A stretch of DNA of 64,000 nucleotides from Pseudomonadota bacterium (lineage in GTDB: Bacteria; Myxococcota_A; UBA9160; SZUA-336). The notes under the pieces are model-generated. The model was given only the letters and a program-made list of their open reading frames with translations. It made no database searches and was not told the origin of the DNA. Numbering within the stretch: position 1 is the first letter of the stretch; each line of letters starts with the position of its first letter. The stretch covers positions 1 through 64,000 of the forward strand of contig QJZC01000036.1 of the NCBI GenBank assembly GCA_003247575.1, given 5' to 3'. The position numbers and the translations under genes were made by a program. This document shows positions 16,711 through 25,955 of the stretch, piece by piece.

Positions 16711-18135
16711 ATGAACCAAGGGGCTCCGAAGCCACCTCCCTCGGCTCGCATCGGGCGCACTTCCCGGCGGCAGGCCGGTGTCTCGCGGCGCCGTGTTCGA
16801 GCTGCTGCTCTTGCGGCGGCGGTGGTGTGCTTGGTGGGACTGGCGCGTGAGGGGGCGGCTTGCGATGCGATCCTCGGCCAGGCCTACAGCGATCCGCCCG
16901 AGGTTCCGCGCTTCGCGCTCGGTTCGAGCGAACTCGATCCGAGCCCGAGCGAACTCGATCCGAGTGGTTGGGAAGTTGCAGCGCGGCTACGCGACCTGGC
17001 GATGGCCCGCAAGCACTGGGTACGGCCTGGAGCAACGCTCCGAGATTGGAAGGAGCTGCTCACCTGGAAGGTCAGCTTCCGGTCTCGACCCCAGGCTCTG
17101 GCTCGAACGCGAGACTTGCTGCTCGTCGAGCTGCGGCGGAAATGTGATTCCCTCGGGTCACGCGAGATCGCGTCCGAGGAGGATGATCTGCTGTTCGAGT
17201 GGTGGCACGACGGCTGCTACGGACGCCCGTCTCAGCACGAGCTGGTGCGGTTGGTCCAGGGAGTGATCGGTACGCATCAGCTGAGCTACGCGCAGGTGGG
17301 CGAGCGGCTCTCCGCCTCCGAGCGCGAGCGCTGGAGTCGAAGGTTGGGTGCGGTCGTGCTCGAGAGTGAGATCCCACCCAGTGCGGGGGCGGGCGTAGAC
17401 CGCGCACGCACACTCTACTGGCACGGTCGCGATTCGGAGGCGATCGAGCTACTCGAGCCGCTCGCGGAGCGCGGACGGGCGGATGCCCAGGAGGAGCTTG
17501 CGGGCCTCTACTTCGGGCGTTGGGATCTGGAACGGTCGCTGCACTGGTTCCGCAAGGCGGCGGAGCAGAATCGACCGGAAGCCCTCTATCACCTCGGGCG
17601 CATGCACGAGAATGGGTGGGGAATGCGAGCGCCCGATCGAGCTGCCGCGATCGACTGGTATCACGCGGCTGCCGAGCGCGGGCACGCCGGGTCTCGAGTG
17701 CGCCTAGCTCAGCTAGCGATCTCCGAGGCGCAACCGGATGCGACGGCAGCGCGCACATGGCTCGAGCCTGCGGTCGCGAGTGGAGACGTCGAGGCCATGA
17801 TCGAGCTGGCACGACTGCTGGAGCGACCCGTCGCGGAGAAATCGGAAGGCGCCAAGGAATCTGGTCACCCTCGTTCCGATGATCTCGGAGGAGCCGATGA
17901 TCTCGCAGCCTGGCAGCTCGAGCGGGCTGTCTCCCTGTACCGCCGCGCCGCGGTCGAAGGTGCGAGTGCGGCGCAGTTTGCCCTCGGCCGCTCCTATGCC
18001 GAGGGCCGCGGAGTGGGGCAGAATGATGCCGAGGCCGTTCACTGGCTGGTTCGTGCAGCGATGCAGGGACACGAGGAGGCGCGTGCCTTCTACGTGGCTC
18101 GGTACCGCGAGATGGGCTCTCGGACCACGAACTGA
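16711..18135 (+). CDS. Sel1-repeat (SLR) exported protein
   Basis: The 474-residue protein begins with a basic segment and a hydrophobic stretch (RVRAAALAAAVVCLVGLA, about residues 27-44) that looks like a signal peptide. A poorly characterised region to about residue 230 follows, and then Sel1-like repeats: GRADAQEELAGLYFGRWDLE, NRPEALYHLGRMHENGWGM, and near the end ASAAQFALGRSYAEGRGVG. SLR arrays form helical solenoids that bind partner proteins. A short internal duplication (SELDPS twice near residue 70) is visible. Start ATG 16711 is preferred over 16687 because GGAG lies nine bases upstream. Its partner and process are unknown; it stands alone, followed 151 bp later by a symporter gene. 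Confidence 0.72.
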   Translation: MNQGAPKPPPSARIGRTSRRQAGVSRRRVRAAALAAAVVCLVGLAREGAACDAILGQAYSDPPEVPRFALGSSELDPSPSELDPSGWEVAARLRDLAMARKHWVRPGATLRDWKELLTWKVSFRSRPQALARTRDLLLVELRRKCDSLGSREIASEEDDLLFEWWHDGCYGRPSQHELVRLVQGVIGTHQLSYAQVGERLSASERERWSRRLGAVVLESEIPPSAGAGVDRARTLYWHGRDSEAIELLEPLAERGRADAQEELAGLYFGRWDLERSLHWFRKAAEQNRPEALYHLGRMHENGWGMRAPDRAAAIDWYHAAAERGHAGSRVRLAQLAISEAQPDATAARTWLEPAVASGDVEAMIELARLLERPVAEKSEGAKESGHPRSDDLGGADDLAAWQLERAVSLYRRAAVEGASAAQFALGRSYAEGRGVGQNDAEAVHWLVRAAMQGHEEARAFYVARYREMGSRTTN

Positions 18136-18286
18136 CCCACGGCTTGGGACAGAATCACGCTTCGGGTGCCTGTCACAGCTCTTGCCGGCACGGGAGTTCG
18201 AGGAGGTCGAGCGCGGTGGAGCATCGTGAACGGAAGCGCGCGGGCCACCCATCGGGCTTGGGAGACGGGCCACCGGTGGGCCGGAC

Positions 18287-19663
18287 ATGACGCAAGCCCG
18301 CGATCCGATCGAGCTGCTCGATCTCGCTCCATTGAGGCGTCTGAGCAGCTCGCTCGAGCGCTTGGTCAGCACACAGCTCTGGGCGCGCGTGATGGTGGGG
18401 CTCCTTGCGGGCATCCTCGTGGGGGTGGTCATTGGGCCGAGTGCTGGCCTGGTCTCTGTATCGGTGGCCGTGCCGCTCGCCAGCTGGCTCGCTCTGCCCG
18501 GGTCGCTCTTCCTCGGTCTCGTGCAGATGATCGTCGTGCCCTTGGTGTTCTCGTCGGTCGTCAGGGGGCTTGCCGCGGGCGACAGCGTCGAGCAGCTGCG
18601 CAGTCTCGGTCTGGGTGGGGCGGTGTTCTTCGTGACCACGACCGCACTCGCGACGGCGCTCGGCTTGGCTCTCGGTCTGCTGATCCAGCCTGGGCGCTTT
18701 CTGGACGCCGCTACCGTACGTGCGGCCATGTCGAGCCCGGCCGCGGTCGCGCCGACTATCCCCGAGCGTCCTGCGCTCGATCAGATCCCCGATCTGCTGG
18801 TCGGCCTGCTGCCCACGAACCCGCTCGCGTCCATGGTGGGTGCGGAGATGCTGCAGGTGATCCTGTTCGCGTTCGTCGTCGGGATTGCGCTGGTGAATCT
18901 GGCACCCGAGAAGTCCACACCGCTGTTCGATCTGCTGGGTTCGCTACAGGAGGTGTGCATGAAGATCGTGGCGTGGGCCATGCGGCTGGCCCCGTTTGCG
19001 GTCTTCGGACTCATCGCGCGGCTGACGTCTACTGTGGGAATCGAGGTGCTCGCGGGGATGGCCGTTTACGTGCTGACCGTGCTCCTCGGGCTTGCGGCGA
19101 TGATGGGGGTGTTCCTGTTGCTGAACCTTGCCGCCGGTGGGGTCCGGCCAAAGCAGTTCCTGCTCGCATCGCGCGAAGTCCTGCTGCTGGCGTTCTCGAC
19201 CTCGAGCTCCGCCGCCGTGATGCCGCTGTCGATCCAGACGGCCGAAGACAAGCTGCATGTGCGTCCCTCGATTGCGCGCTTCCTCGTCCCACTGGGAGCC
19301 ACCGTGAACATGAACGGTACGGCGCTCTACCAGGGCGTTGCGACCGTCTTCCTCGCGCAGGTGTTCGATGTCTCGCTGGGTGTCTTTGGTCTGTTGCTGG
19401 TCGTGGTGACCGCGGTGTCCGCCTCGATCGGCTCGCCCGCCACTCCAGGAGCGGGCATCGTCATCTTGGCCATGGTGCTCGAAGGGGCCGGGATTCCCAC
19501 GGCGGGTCTCGGCTTGATCCTCGGTGTGGACCGCATCCTCGACATGTCTCGCACCGCCGTGAACGTTGCAGGGGATCTGACTGCGTGCGTGGTGCTGGAT
19601 CGACGGAGCGGCGGGAGCGACAGGGCGATGTCGCTCGAGCGGGAGGGCTCTTCGTCCGGGTAG
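18287..19663 (+). CDS. Dicarboxylate/amino acid:cation symporter (DAACS family)
   Basis: The 458-residue inner-membrane protein matches the GltP/DctA/SDF family. It has helix 1-3 blocks, FLGLVQMIVVPLVFSSVVRGL, a serine-rich hairpin-1 region (FSTSSSAAVMPLS), the unwound helix-7 motif VNMNGTALYQG (the NMDGT-equivalent cation site), and a glycine-rich hairpin 2 (SIGSPATPGAGI). The conserved Asp and Arg/Asn of helix 8 are in GVDRILDMSRTAVNVAGD. It would import acidic amino acids or C4-dicarboxylates with Na+ or H+; the substrate is not decidable by eye. A 72-bp hairpin follows 11 bp after the stop. Confidence 0.9.
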   Translation: MTQARDPIELLDLAPLRRLSSSLERLVSTQLWARVMVGLLAGILVGVVIGPSAGLVSVSVAVPLASWLALPGSLFLGLVQMIVVPLVFSSVVRGLAAGDSVEQLRSLGLGGAVFFVTTTALATALGLALGLLIQPGRFLDAATVRAAMSSPAAVAPTIPERPALDQIPDLLVGLLPTNPLASMVGAEMLQVILFAFVVGIALVNLAPEKSTPLFDLLGSLQEVCMKIVAWAMRLAPFAVFGLIARLTSTVGIEVLAGMAVYVLTVLLGLAAMMGVFLLLNLAAGGVRPKQFLLASREVLLLAFSTSSSAAVMPLSIQTAEDKLHVRPSIARFLVPLGATVNMNGTALYQGVATVFLAQVFDVSLGVFGLLLVVVTAVSASIGSPATPGAGIVILAMVLEGAGIPTAGLGLILGVDRILDMSRTAVNVAGDLTACVVLDRRSGGSDRAMSLEREGSSSG

Positions 19664-19674
19664 GTTGGGGGACG

Positions 19675-19746
19675 AGCCTATGGGAGCTCGGCTGTGGGGC
19701 CTGGTCGCGGACTCCCAACGGCCCCGCAGCCGAGCTCCCATAGGCT
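19675..19746. terminator. Very long hairpin between DAACS and VWA genes
   Basis: The 27-base arms 19675-19701 and 19720-19746 are complementary at every position except one G-U pair, around an 18-base loop. It lies between convergent genes (stops at 19663 and 19837), so a bidirectional terminator is the simple reading. The stem is far longer than usual, and no strong U tract follows. Confidence 0.65.
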
Positions 19747-19836
19747 TGATCGTCCGTGCTGTGCGGTGGGATGTGTAGGGGGAGTCTTCTGGAGCTGTGA
19801 TTTTCGGTGCTACCGCTTGGCTTCCATGTGTGCGAC

Positions 19837-21036
19837 CTAGTGCTGTGTGGGTTTCTCGGGTTGGGTGAGCTCGAAGTTCTTGGCCTCGGCCGCGTCTTCG
19901 AGGGACTGACGTAGGGCTGCGCCTAGGCTGCGATCGGCACGCGCGTCTGCAGACGTCTTTCTTTGCTCTGCAACGAAGGACTCGCGGGCGCGAGACTGCT
20001 CCTCGAGCTCGGTCTTGATGCGTTCGCGTTCCTGGCGCTTCGAGTCGAGAAACTCCGCGCGAGCCTGCGGCTCGAGCTCCGCGAGTTCTTCGGGTAGCTC
20101 GTCGCTCGAGAGGGATTCGAGCAGCGCCGGATTCTCGTGGTAGGCGTCCACGAGATCCCACTCCTTCTGCTTGTAGACGGCGCTGCCCTTGGAGCGTGCG
20201 CGCTTCGCCAGCAGGGCGGGAGAGCTCGCGAGCGCATTGGCATCCTGTTCCAGTTGTCGCTGCTTGCCTGCTTCTCCTTGCTTGCCGAACGGGACGTACG
20301 TGGCATTGAGCTTCGAGTTCAGCTCGGTGATCTGTGTATCCTGCGGTGCCGCGATGTGGGCAACGCGCTGCTGGTCATCGATGTTGAAGAAGTCTCCGCC
20401 CGCATAGCGCGCGCCGGCCTCCCAGCTTTCGTCGCGATTGCCGCAGTGGATCGCGTTGACCTGGATTCCCCTCTGCTTGGCGGCCGCGATGGCCTCACGG
20501 TAGTCGATCGGACCCTGGGTGAAGGGCTCATTGCCGGCGATGTACACGACCTTGAGTGTGTCCGCGGCGGCGCTCCACTGAAGGTCCGCCACCGCCGTCG
20601 CGATCACCTGTCCGCAGAACTCGTCGCCGCCGTTGGTCTTCAGACTGAAGAGCGCCTCGGAGACGAGATCGAGATCACTCGTAAAGGCTTGTACGCGACG
20701 AATCCAGCCGCGCTCCTGGGCCAGGCCGGAGTTGCCGTACTCGTAGAGGGCCACCTCGAGGGTGGGGGCCTGGCCATTGCGGCGCGCATCGGCGAGCGTG
20801 TTGACGATGCTCCAGAGCTGCTCGCGGGCCTGGTGGATCAGGCCATCCATGCTGCTGCTCGTATCGAGCAGCAGCGCCACCTGAATCCGAGGGGGTTCGC
20901 TGCTCTGACTCGCCGAAGGTGTGCTCTGCTGGGTCGGCTGCCGCGATGAAGCGGCCACGGGCAACGCCGCGCTGGCGAGGGCCAGGATGACTGCGAGTGT
21001 TTCGATGCGGGATCGTGTCAGGGATACATGGCGCAT
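19837..21036 (-). CDS. Exported von Willebrand factor A (VWA) domain protein
   Basis: The 399-residue protein has a signal peptide (LAVILALASAALPVAASS, about 14-31) and a VWA domain from about residue 50 to 235. The VWA domain has the full MIDAS motif DTSSSM (first strand VALLLDTSSSM), a downstream threonine region and NEPFTQG. The C-terminal third is long, charged and helical (KRQERERIKTELEEQSRARE), predicted coiled coil. A metal-dependent protein-binding role in the periplasm is expected from the fold; the partner is unknown. It lies downstream of, and on the same strand as, the REC-HDOD gene but about 120 bp away from it, so co-transcription is uncertain. Confidence 0.8.
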   Translation of the reverse strand: MRHVSLTRSRIETLAVILALASAALPVAASSRQPTQQSTPSASQSSEPPRIQVALLLDTSSSMDGLIHQAREQLWSIVNTLADARRNGQAPTLEVALYEYGNSGLAQERGWIRRVQAFTSDLDLVSEALFSLKTNGGDEFCGQVIATAVADLQWSAAADTLKVVYIAGNEPFTQGPIDYREAIAAAKQRGIQVNAIHCGNRDESWEAGARYAGGDFFNIDDQQRVAHIAAPQDTQITELNSKLNATYVPFGKQGEAGKQRQLEQDANALASSPALLAKRARSKGSAVYKQKEWDLVDAYHENPALLESLSSDELPEELAELEPQARAEFLDSKRQERERIKTELEEQSRARESFVAEQRKTSADARADRSLGAALRQSLEDAAEAKNFELTQPEKPTQH

Positions 21037-21158
21037 GGGGCGAGACCTCTCGTTGGTTCTGACCCATCGTATCGGGATCCCCGGGCACGCTCGTGTAAAC
21101 GGACCGTAAATTGCTAGCTCTGGCGTTTACGTTCGCGATGTGCGGCTGCGTCGAAGTC

Positions 21159-22265
21159 TTAGCTCGCTGGACCAGCCGGGATTCCGGAGACCCAGCGGAT
21201 TGCCTTGTCCTGGAATCCCAGCGGCTCGAGGTATGGGAGATCGAGCCGGTCGCGGGCCGTTACCTGCGGGGAGCTGCCGGGGGCAGCTCCCCGCGCGGCT
21301 CGAGACGCGCGCGCCGATGCACAAGCGATGTGGGTGATCGTGAGAGGTGAGAGCGCCTGCGTCGGCGCTAGGCTCGGAATCTGGAAGTAGGCGACGGCTT
21401 CCGTGACCGCGTCTGGGAATCCCCAGAGGCCGAGGGTGTAGGCGGCAAGCGGACAGCTCCTGTGGGTGTCCGATTCGATCGTGGAGCGGAACGATTCGAG
21501 CTGCGACTCGGCGAGAGCTTCCGAGCCGTATCTCGCCAGCAGCAGGAGCTCGAGCGGGTGAAGCAGGCACGCCATGACGGCGTGGGCTCGCAGCAGATCC
21601 GCGAGTCCCTCGGTCTTGCAGATGTGCGCAGCCGCTTCGGCCGCGTCGCTTCCGAGCGCCCACAGGGGGTTGGGATCGCAGCCAGAGGGCACCTCGAGCT
21701 GCTCGAAGACGCGCGCGGCAAGCAGCTTCGCCGGTACGAGATCGCTCGAGTCCAGCACGCTGTAGAGAGGATCGACGAGCTCCGCGGCGTTGACCGGGAA
21801 CAGCGGCCCCTTGGAGATCGCGCCGATGAGGCCGCCGAGCTCCTCGGGCACTCCGATGGCGCGCAGAGCTGCGGCGTGCTCGATCAGGCGCTCGATCTCG
21901 AGTCCCTCGAACGGCTTGAAGAGTGTGCGATGTGCGACCTGAGCGGCCCGCACTGCGCGGTCGTCCGCAGAGCGAGCCGTCATGAGAAAGCGTAGGACGC
22001 CAGGAAATTCGCGTCGCACGCGATCCAGCAGCACATCTCCGGGCATCAACGGCATGTGCAGATCCGACACGATCACGTCGAGTCCGGACGTGCGGAGGTG
22101 CTCGAGCACATCGTCGGGTCTCTCGAAGAAGTGCATGTCCCACTGAGATCGATACTCCCGCAGCCGACGGCGTAGCGCGGCCTGACTGCTTGCCTCGTCG
22201 TCGACGAACGCGATGCGCAGCTTGGGTGGAGTCGGCTTCTGGCTGAGGCTCTCGTGATTCGACAT
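21159..22265 (-). CDS. Response regulator with HDOD-like output domain
   Basis: Residues 16-122 form a receiver domain: acidic pair D22/D23 in FVDDE, phospho-acceptor D68 in VIVSDLHMP, and K117 in LFKPFE. Residues about 125-330 resemble an HDOD domain: FPVNAAELVDPLYSVLDS, CKTEGLADLLRAHAVMACLLHP, and a helix with GLWGFPDAVTEAVAYF. HDOD domains are HD-GYP relatives without the metal-binding catalytic residues and act in signalling. The protein is cytoplasmic and is probably phosphorylated by the sensor kinase encoded 27 bp upstream in the same operon. Its output mechanism is unknown. Confidence 0.82.
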   Translation of the reverse strand: MSNHESLSQKPTPPKLRIAFVDDEASSQAALRRRLREYRSQWDMHFFERPDDVLEHLRTSGLDVIVSDLHMPLMPGDVLLDRVRREFPGVLRFLMTARSADDRAVRAAQVAHRTLFKPFEGLEIERLIEHAAALRAIGVPEELGGLIGAISKGPLFPVNAAELVDPLYSVLDSSDLVPAKLLAARVFEQLEVPSGCDPNPLWALGSDAAEAAAHICKTEGLADLLRAHAVMACLLHPLELLLLARYGSEALAESQLESFRSTIESDTHRSCPLAAYTLGLWGFPDAVTEAVAYFQIPSLAPTQALSPLTITHIACASARASRAARGAAPGSSPQVTARDRLDLPYLEPLGFQDKAIRWVSGIPAGPAS

Positions 22266-22292
22266 GAAGGGTCCTGACTCCGTGGCTCGGTC

Positions 22293-24566
22293 TCAGGCGG
22301 AAGGATCGAGCTCGGCCGAAGGGGTGTTCTTGGCGACGGCCGAGCTCGGCGTCTCCGGACTCTCGACGGCTGGCGCTTTGGTTGCTGTGTCTGCGAGATC
22401 TTTGTCGTCGTCCGGATCGGGCCCGAACGTTCGCTCCAGGGTGAACGAAAAGGTGCTTCCGACACCGGGCTCGCTCTCGACATGGATCTCGCCGCCATGC
22501 GCGACCACGATCTCGCGCACCAGTGCGAGCCCGAGCCCGGTTCCTTGGATCTTGCGGGTGGCGCTGCTGTCGGCCCGGTAGAATTTCGAGAAGAGCTTCG
22601 AGACGACCTCAGGGGTCATCCCCAGCCCGCTGTCGCGCACCGAGATCTCGATCTTCTCTGCGCGTAACTTCACCTGCACCCGGATGCTCCCGCCGTCCGG
22701 AGAGAACTTGACCGCGTTGGAGAGCAGGTTCATGAGCACCTGTTGGATGCGGTCGACGTCGATACGCGCCCAGATCTCTCGTGCGTCGCAGTCGAGCTCG
22801 AACGCGTGCGCGGCGGAGCTCCCCGACGACACCTCGACGCAATCCTGAAGGAGCGGTATTAGATTCGACGACCGCAGATCGTACGTCTGCTGTCCATCCT
22901 CGATGCGCTGCAGATCCAGAAAGTCGTTGATCAGGCGAGTCAGCCGTTTGAGCTCCGAGTCGATGATGCACAGAAACTTCTGCTGCTCCTCCTTCGGGTA
23001 GTCCCGCAGGAGCAGCAGCTCTACGAATCCTCGGACGCTCGCCAGCGGCGTACGGAGCTCGTGGCTGACCGTCGATACGAGCTCGTCCTTCAGGCGCTGG
23101 ACCTCCTTGCGCTGGGTGATATCCCGCATGAACGCGGTGACGACCACCTGACCTCCGATGAGCACGCGTGTGACGGCCACCTCGATCGGGATCGTGCTGC
23201 CGTCGGCGCGCAAGCCGAAGGTCTCGACCTCTGCGGCCGAGTTCCCATCGACGGAGTCCAGGTAGCGCGAGAACACGTCCTGGTGTTCCTCGCGCAGCTC
23301 GGGTGGCACGAGCACCTCGAGCACGGGCTTTCCCAGGATGTCGGATCGGGCGTGGCCGAAGGTGCGCTCGGCCGCGGGATTGAAGTCGATGATCTCGCCG
23401 CGTTCATTCGTGGTGATCACGCACTCCGCCGTACATTCGAGAATCGCGCGATTCCGCGCTTCGCTGTAGCGAAGCTTCTGCTCGGCGCGCTGTCTCTGGG
23501 CGAACTGACCGATCTGGCTCCCGAGCATCGACATCAGATCCGTCGCCGGCATGCGCACCAGCTCGCTCGAGCGATGCAGGGCGAGGATACCGACGATCTC
23601 TCCCGCGAGGCGGACCGGAAAGGCCAGACCCGAACGGAACAGCGGAGCCTCGCCGTTCGACTCGGGTCCGAGGTCCGTCGTCAGGTCGGGAGCGAGCTGT
23701 GGACCGCCAGCGATCCAGGCGCGGCCGGGAAGTCGGAACCCCTTGCCCAACGTTGCCGACTTGCGCGTGTTCGAAGGCGGGGGCAAGGTCGGACGTCGCC
23801 ACGAATGCGTGAGACGCAGGACATCGAATTGATCGTCCACGCTCCAGAGCTCGGCATCGTCGCAATCGAGTTCCTCGCAGACGATCTCCAGCAGGTCCTC
23901 CAGAGACCCCTGGGACGAGGTGAGCTCGGTGAACTTCCGAAGTAGAGCCGATCCGTGCGCAGAAGCGAGTTGGGCTGACTTCTGAGGGTGGATGCTCGTT
24001 CCGACCAGCTCGAATGCCTGGACTCGATCGCCGTCGAAGAGCGCACGCACGCGCGCGAGCAGCCAGAGTTCCTCGTCTTGCGCAGTGCGCACGGAGAGCT
24101 CGAACGGACCCCAGTGCTCGCTTCCCCCCACACAGTCCGCGGCCGAGAGCGACACCAGCGGGAGGTGGCTCGGAGAAACGAGGTCGCGCAGGCTAAGTCG
24201 CTCCACCTGTGCGGGATCGACCCCGAGTGTTCGCATCCCGCGCGGGTCGAGACTGACCACACGCCCGTCCAGTGAGTAGATGAGTGTCAGGTCACTCGTG
24301 TCGTCGACGAAGGCGCGCATTCGCTGCTCGAGTGAAGCCCGCTCTTGCTCGGCTCGCTGGAGCGAAGAGCGGAGCGAAGCGGTGCGGCGGCGGCCCCTCC
24401 AGAACACCCAGAGTGAGGCCGCGCACGCCAGAAGGAGGATGGGGCCTTGCGGCAGCGGTAGCGCCAGCTCGGTTTGCGCCCGAACAGCGACCGGATACGA
24501 GAGCGCTGCGCTCAGGAAGCCGAGCGTCTGCGATAGACCTCTCGTCGAGCTCGGGAGTGTGCGCAC
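22293..24566 (-). CDS. Membrane sensor histidine kinase (PAS-GAF-PAS-HisKA-HATPase)
   Basis: The 757-residue protein has two N-terminal hydrophobic segments (residues 11-30 and 38-56) and a short coiled coil. A PAS-like domain (85-195), a GAF domain (205-360) and a PAS domain (370-490) ending RDITQRKEVQ follow. HisKA comes next with the phospho-histidine H502 in SHELRTPL, then an HATPase with N box NLLSNAVKF (613-621), G1 DSGLGM and G2 GTGLGL. All catalytic motifs are intact. It lies between a CheY-like regulator (10 bp upstream) and a REC-HDOD protein, its likely phosphotransfer partners. Position next to the Tad locus suggests a link to pilus control, but nothing in the sequence proves it. 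Confidence 0.9.
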   Translation of the reverse strand: MRTLPSSTRGLSQTLGFLSAALSYPVAVRAQTELALPLPQGPILLLACAASLWVFWRGRRRTASLRSSLQRAEQERASLEQRMRAFVDDTSDLTLIYSLDGRVVSLDPRGMRTLGVDPAQVERLSLRDLVSPSHLPLVSLSAADCVGGSEHWGPFELSVRTAQDEELWLLARVRALFDGDRVQAFELVGTSIHPQKSAQLASAHGSALLRKFTELTSSQGSLEDLLEIVCEELDCDDAELWSVDDQFDVLRLTHSWRRPTLPPPSNTRKSATLGKGFRLPGRAWIAGGPQLAPDLTTDLGPESNGEAPLFRSGLAFPVRLAGEIVGILALHRSSELVRMPATDLMSMLGSQIGQFAQRQRAEQKLRYSEARNRAILECTAECVITTNERGEIIDFNPAAERTFGHARSDILGKPVLEVLVPPELREEHQDVFSRYLDSVDGNSAAEVETFGLRADGSTIPIEVAVTRVLIGGQVVVTAFMRDITQRKEVQRLKDELVSTVSHELRTPLASVRGFVELLLLRDYPKEEQQKFLCIIDSELKRLTRLINDFLDLQRIEDGQQTYDLRSSNLIPLLQDCVEVSSGSSAAHAFELDCDAREIWARIDVDRIQQVLMNLLSNAVKFSPDGGSIRVQVKLRAEKIEISVRDSGLGMTPEVVSKLFSKFYRADSSATRKIQGTGLGLALVREIVVAHGGEIHVESEPGVGSTFSFTLERTFGPDPDDDKDLADTATKAPAVESPETPSSAVAKNTPSAELDPSA

Positions 24567-24576
24567 GGCGAAGTTC

Positions 24577-24957
24577 CTAGGTGATCGACCCCAGAGGTTT
24601 GAGGGCCTTCTCGACGCGATCCATCAGCTCGAGCGGGCTGAACGGCTTCGTCAGGTACCCGCGAATCCCCTTCATGAGGGCCTCGTTGCGGTCGGTCTTC
24701 TGCGCCTTGGCCGTCAGCATGATCACGGGCAGGGTGCCGACATCGGGATCGGAGCGGATCGCGTCGAGCACCTCCATACCTGTCATCTCGGGCATCATCC
24801 AGTCGAGGATGAGCAGGTCCGGGTGATTTGCACGCGCGAGTTCGATCGCCTGGGCTCCGTCGCACGCTTCGATGATCTTGTAGTCGGGGTTGTCGAGGGT
24901 CGATCGAACCAGAAACCGCAAATGCTCGTGATCGTCTGCGACCAGGATTGTCTTCAT
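24577..24957 (-). CDS. Single-domain CheY-like response regulator
   Basis: The 126-residue protein is a lone receiver domain. It has D8/D9 in VADDHEHLR, the phospho-acceptor D52 in LILDWMMPEMTG, the conserved threonine in MLTAKAQ, and K104 in YLTKPFSPLELM. No output domain is attached, so it would act by protein-protein contact or as a phosphate relay. It is the first gene of a three-gene signalling operon with the sensor kinase and REC-HDOD protein, separated from the kinase by 10 bp. It diverges from the Tad locus across a 334-bp region. Confidence 0.92.
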   Translation of the reverse strand: MKTILVADDHEHLRFLVRSTLDNPDYKIIEACDGAQAIELARANHPDLLILDWMMPEMTGMEVLDAIRSDPDVGTLPVIMLTAKAQKTDRNEALMKGIRGYLTKPFSPLELMDRVEKALKPLGSIT

Positions 24958-25291
24958 GGCTTTACCTCGTTCTCGCTCGCTGAATCACCGAGACACCGCT
25001 ACGCGGCCGATCCACGGCTAGAGCAACGTTGTCGGACTGCTTCGAGTACAGTCGGAGCCGCTTCGATGGATGTCGCCTCCGCGGGCAGGAATCGGGCCTA
25101 GCGACGCACGGCTTTAGGCGTAGCCGCACCTTGCCACCAAGTTGCACCCGAAACGATCGTCCTCGGAGAACTCCTGGATGGGGGCGCTCCCGTGCTGGGG
25201 CGGACGATCCGATCAGAGCCCGACGACGCGACCCAAAGACGAAGCCTGAATACAAGGCCTGAAGACGAGTTGTCGGGACGGTTAGGACGAA
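24958..25291. other. Divergent intergenic region between signalling operon and Tad locus
   Basis: No gene is supported here. Both operons must be started from these 334 bases. Near the Tad side several AGGAC elements recur within about 60 bases (GTTAGGACGAAG, ACAGGACGAC, GCTAGGACAG at about 25280-25316). I cannot assign a sigma-factor consensus with confidence. Confidence 0.4.
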
Positions 25292-25804
25292 GTGACAGGA
25301 CGACCTGCTAGGACAGAGAGCAAGCAAACGACGTCGCCACGCGCTCCGCACTCTGCGGATCAAACGGGAGCGGCGGCGCTGGAAGTCGCGCTCGTGCTTC
25401 CGCTCTTCCTGTTTCTCATCTACGGACTGGTCCATTACGGGCTGCTGTTCTCGTTGTCCCTCGGGATGACCTCGGCGGCTGGAGATGGTGCGCGCGCTGC
25501 GGTCGCCGTGGATCCCGACGAGAGTGACTACGAGACGTTGGTGATCTCGCGCGCTCGAGCCGCGGTCGTTGCGCGGCTCGCGTGGCTCTCGGATCCTCAG
25601 AAGGCCATCGTCCTCGGAGCCACGGGCGAACTGGTTTCGGTCAGCGTGGACGACGACCCCGACCTGGGGACGATCGTGAGAGTCGAGCTCGACTATCCGA
25701 GCTACCCGACGCAGCCGATCCTGCCAGTGTTCAGCTTGCCGGTCCTCGGTACGGTCCCGCCGGTGCCCGACGAACTCACAGCGAGTGCGGTCAGTCAGCT
25801 CTGA
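25292..25804 (+). CDS. tadE: TadE-like pseudopilin
   Basis: The 170-residue protein has a short polar leader and then the class signature GAAALEVALVLPLFLFLIYGLVHYG (about residues 27-51). The glutamate five residues after the glycine and the hydrophobic alpha-helix match TadE/Flp-type prepilin processing sites. The rest is a small periplasmic beta-rich region. TadE and TadF pseudopilins are needed for Tad pilus assembly at the inner membrane. It is the first gene of the locus, with a 150-bp gap before cpaB. No separate tadF was seen; the TadG-like protein further down may fill that place. Confidence 0.8.
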   Translation: MTGRPARTESKQTTSPRAPHSADQTGAAALEVALVLPLFLFLIYGLVHYGLLFSLSLGMTSAAGDGARAAVAVDPDESDYETLVISRARAAVVARLAWLSDPQKAIVLGATGELVSVSVDDDPDLGTIVRVELDYPSYPTQPILPVFSLPVLGTVPPVPDELTASAVSQL

Positions 25805-25955
25805 GATCCCGCTCTCAGATCCCGTTCTGAAATCCTGGATTCGTACGCAGCCCCTTGACGTCTGACCAGTAACTCGGCTCGTAACCACCGACCCGGTCAA
25901 GGGAGTGTACGGGAACTCCGAAGAGGCATGGGGACACGGTAGTCCCGACCTCTCA

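Noticed and set aside
16344..16850. Open frame of 168 codons before the Sel1 gene
   Set aside because: Arginine/cysteine-rich, no ribosome site, and its end overlaps the Sel1 start in another frame.
18166..19743. Long plus-strand open frame of 525 codons overlapping the DAACS symporter
   Set aside because: It is the shifted-frame shadow of the symporter: arginine/alanine-rich, with no domain, no ribosome site and no membrane pattern.
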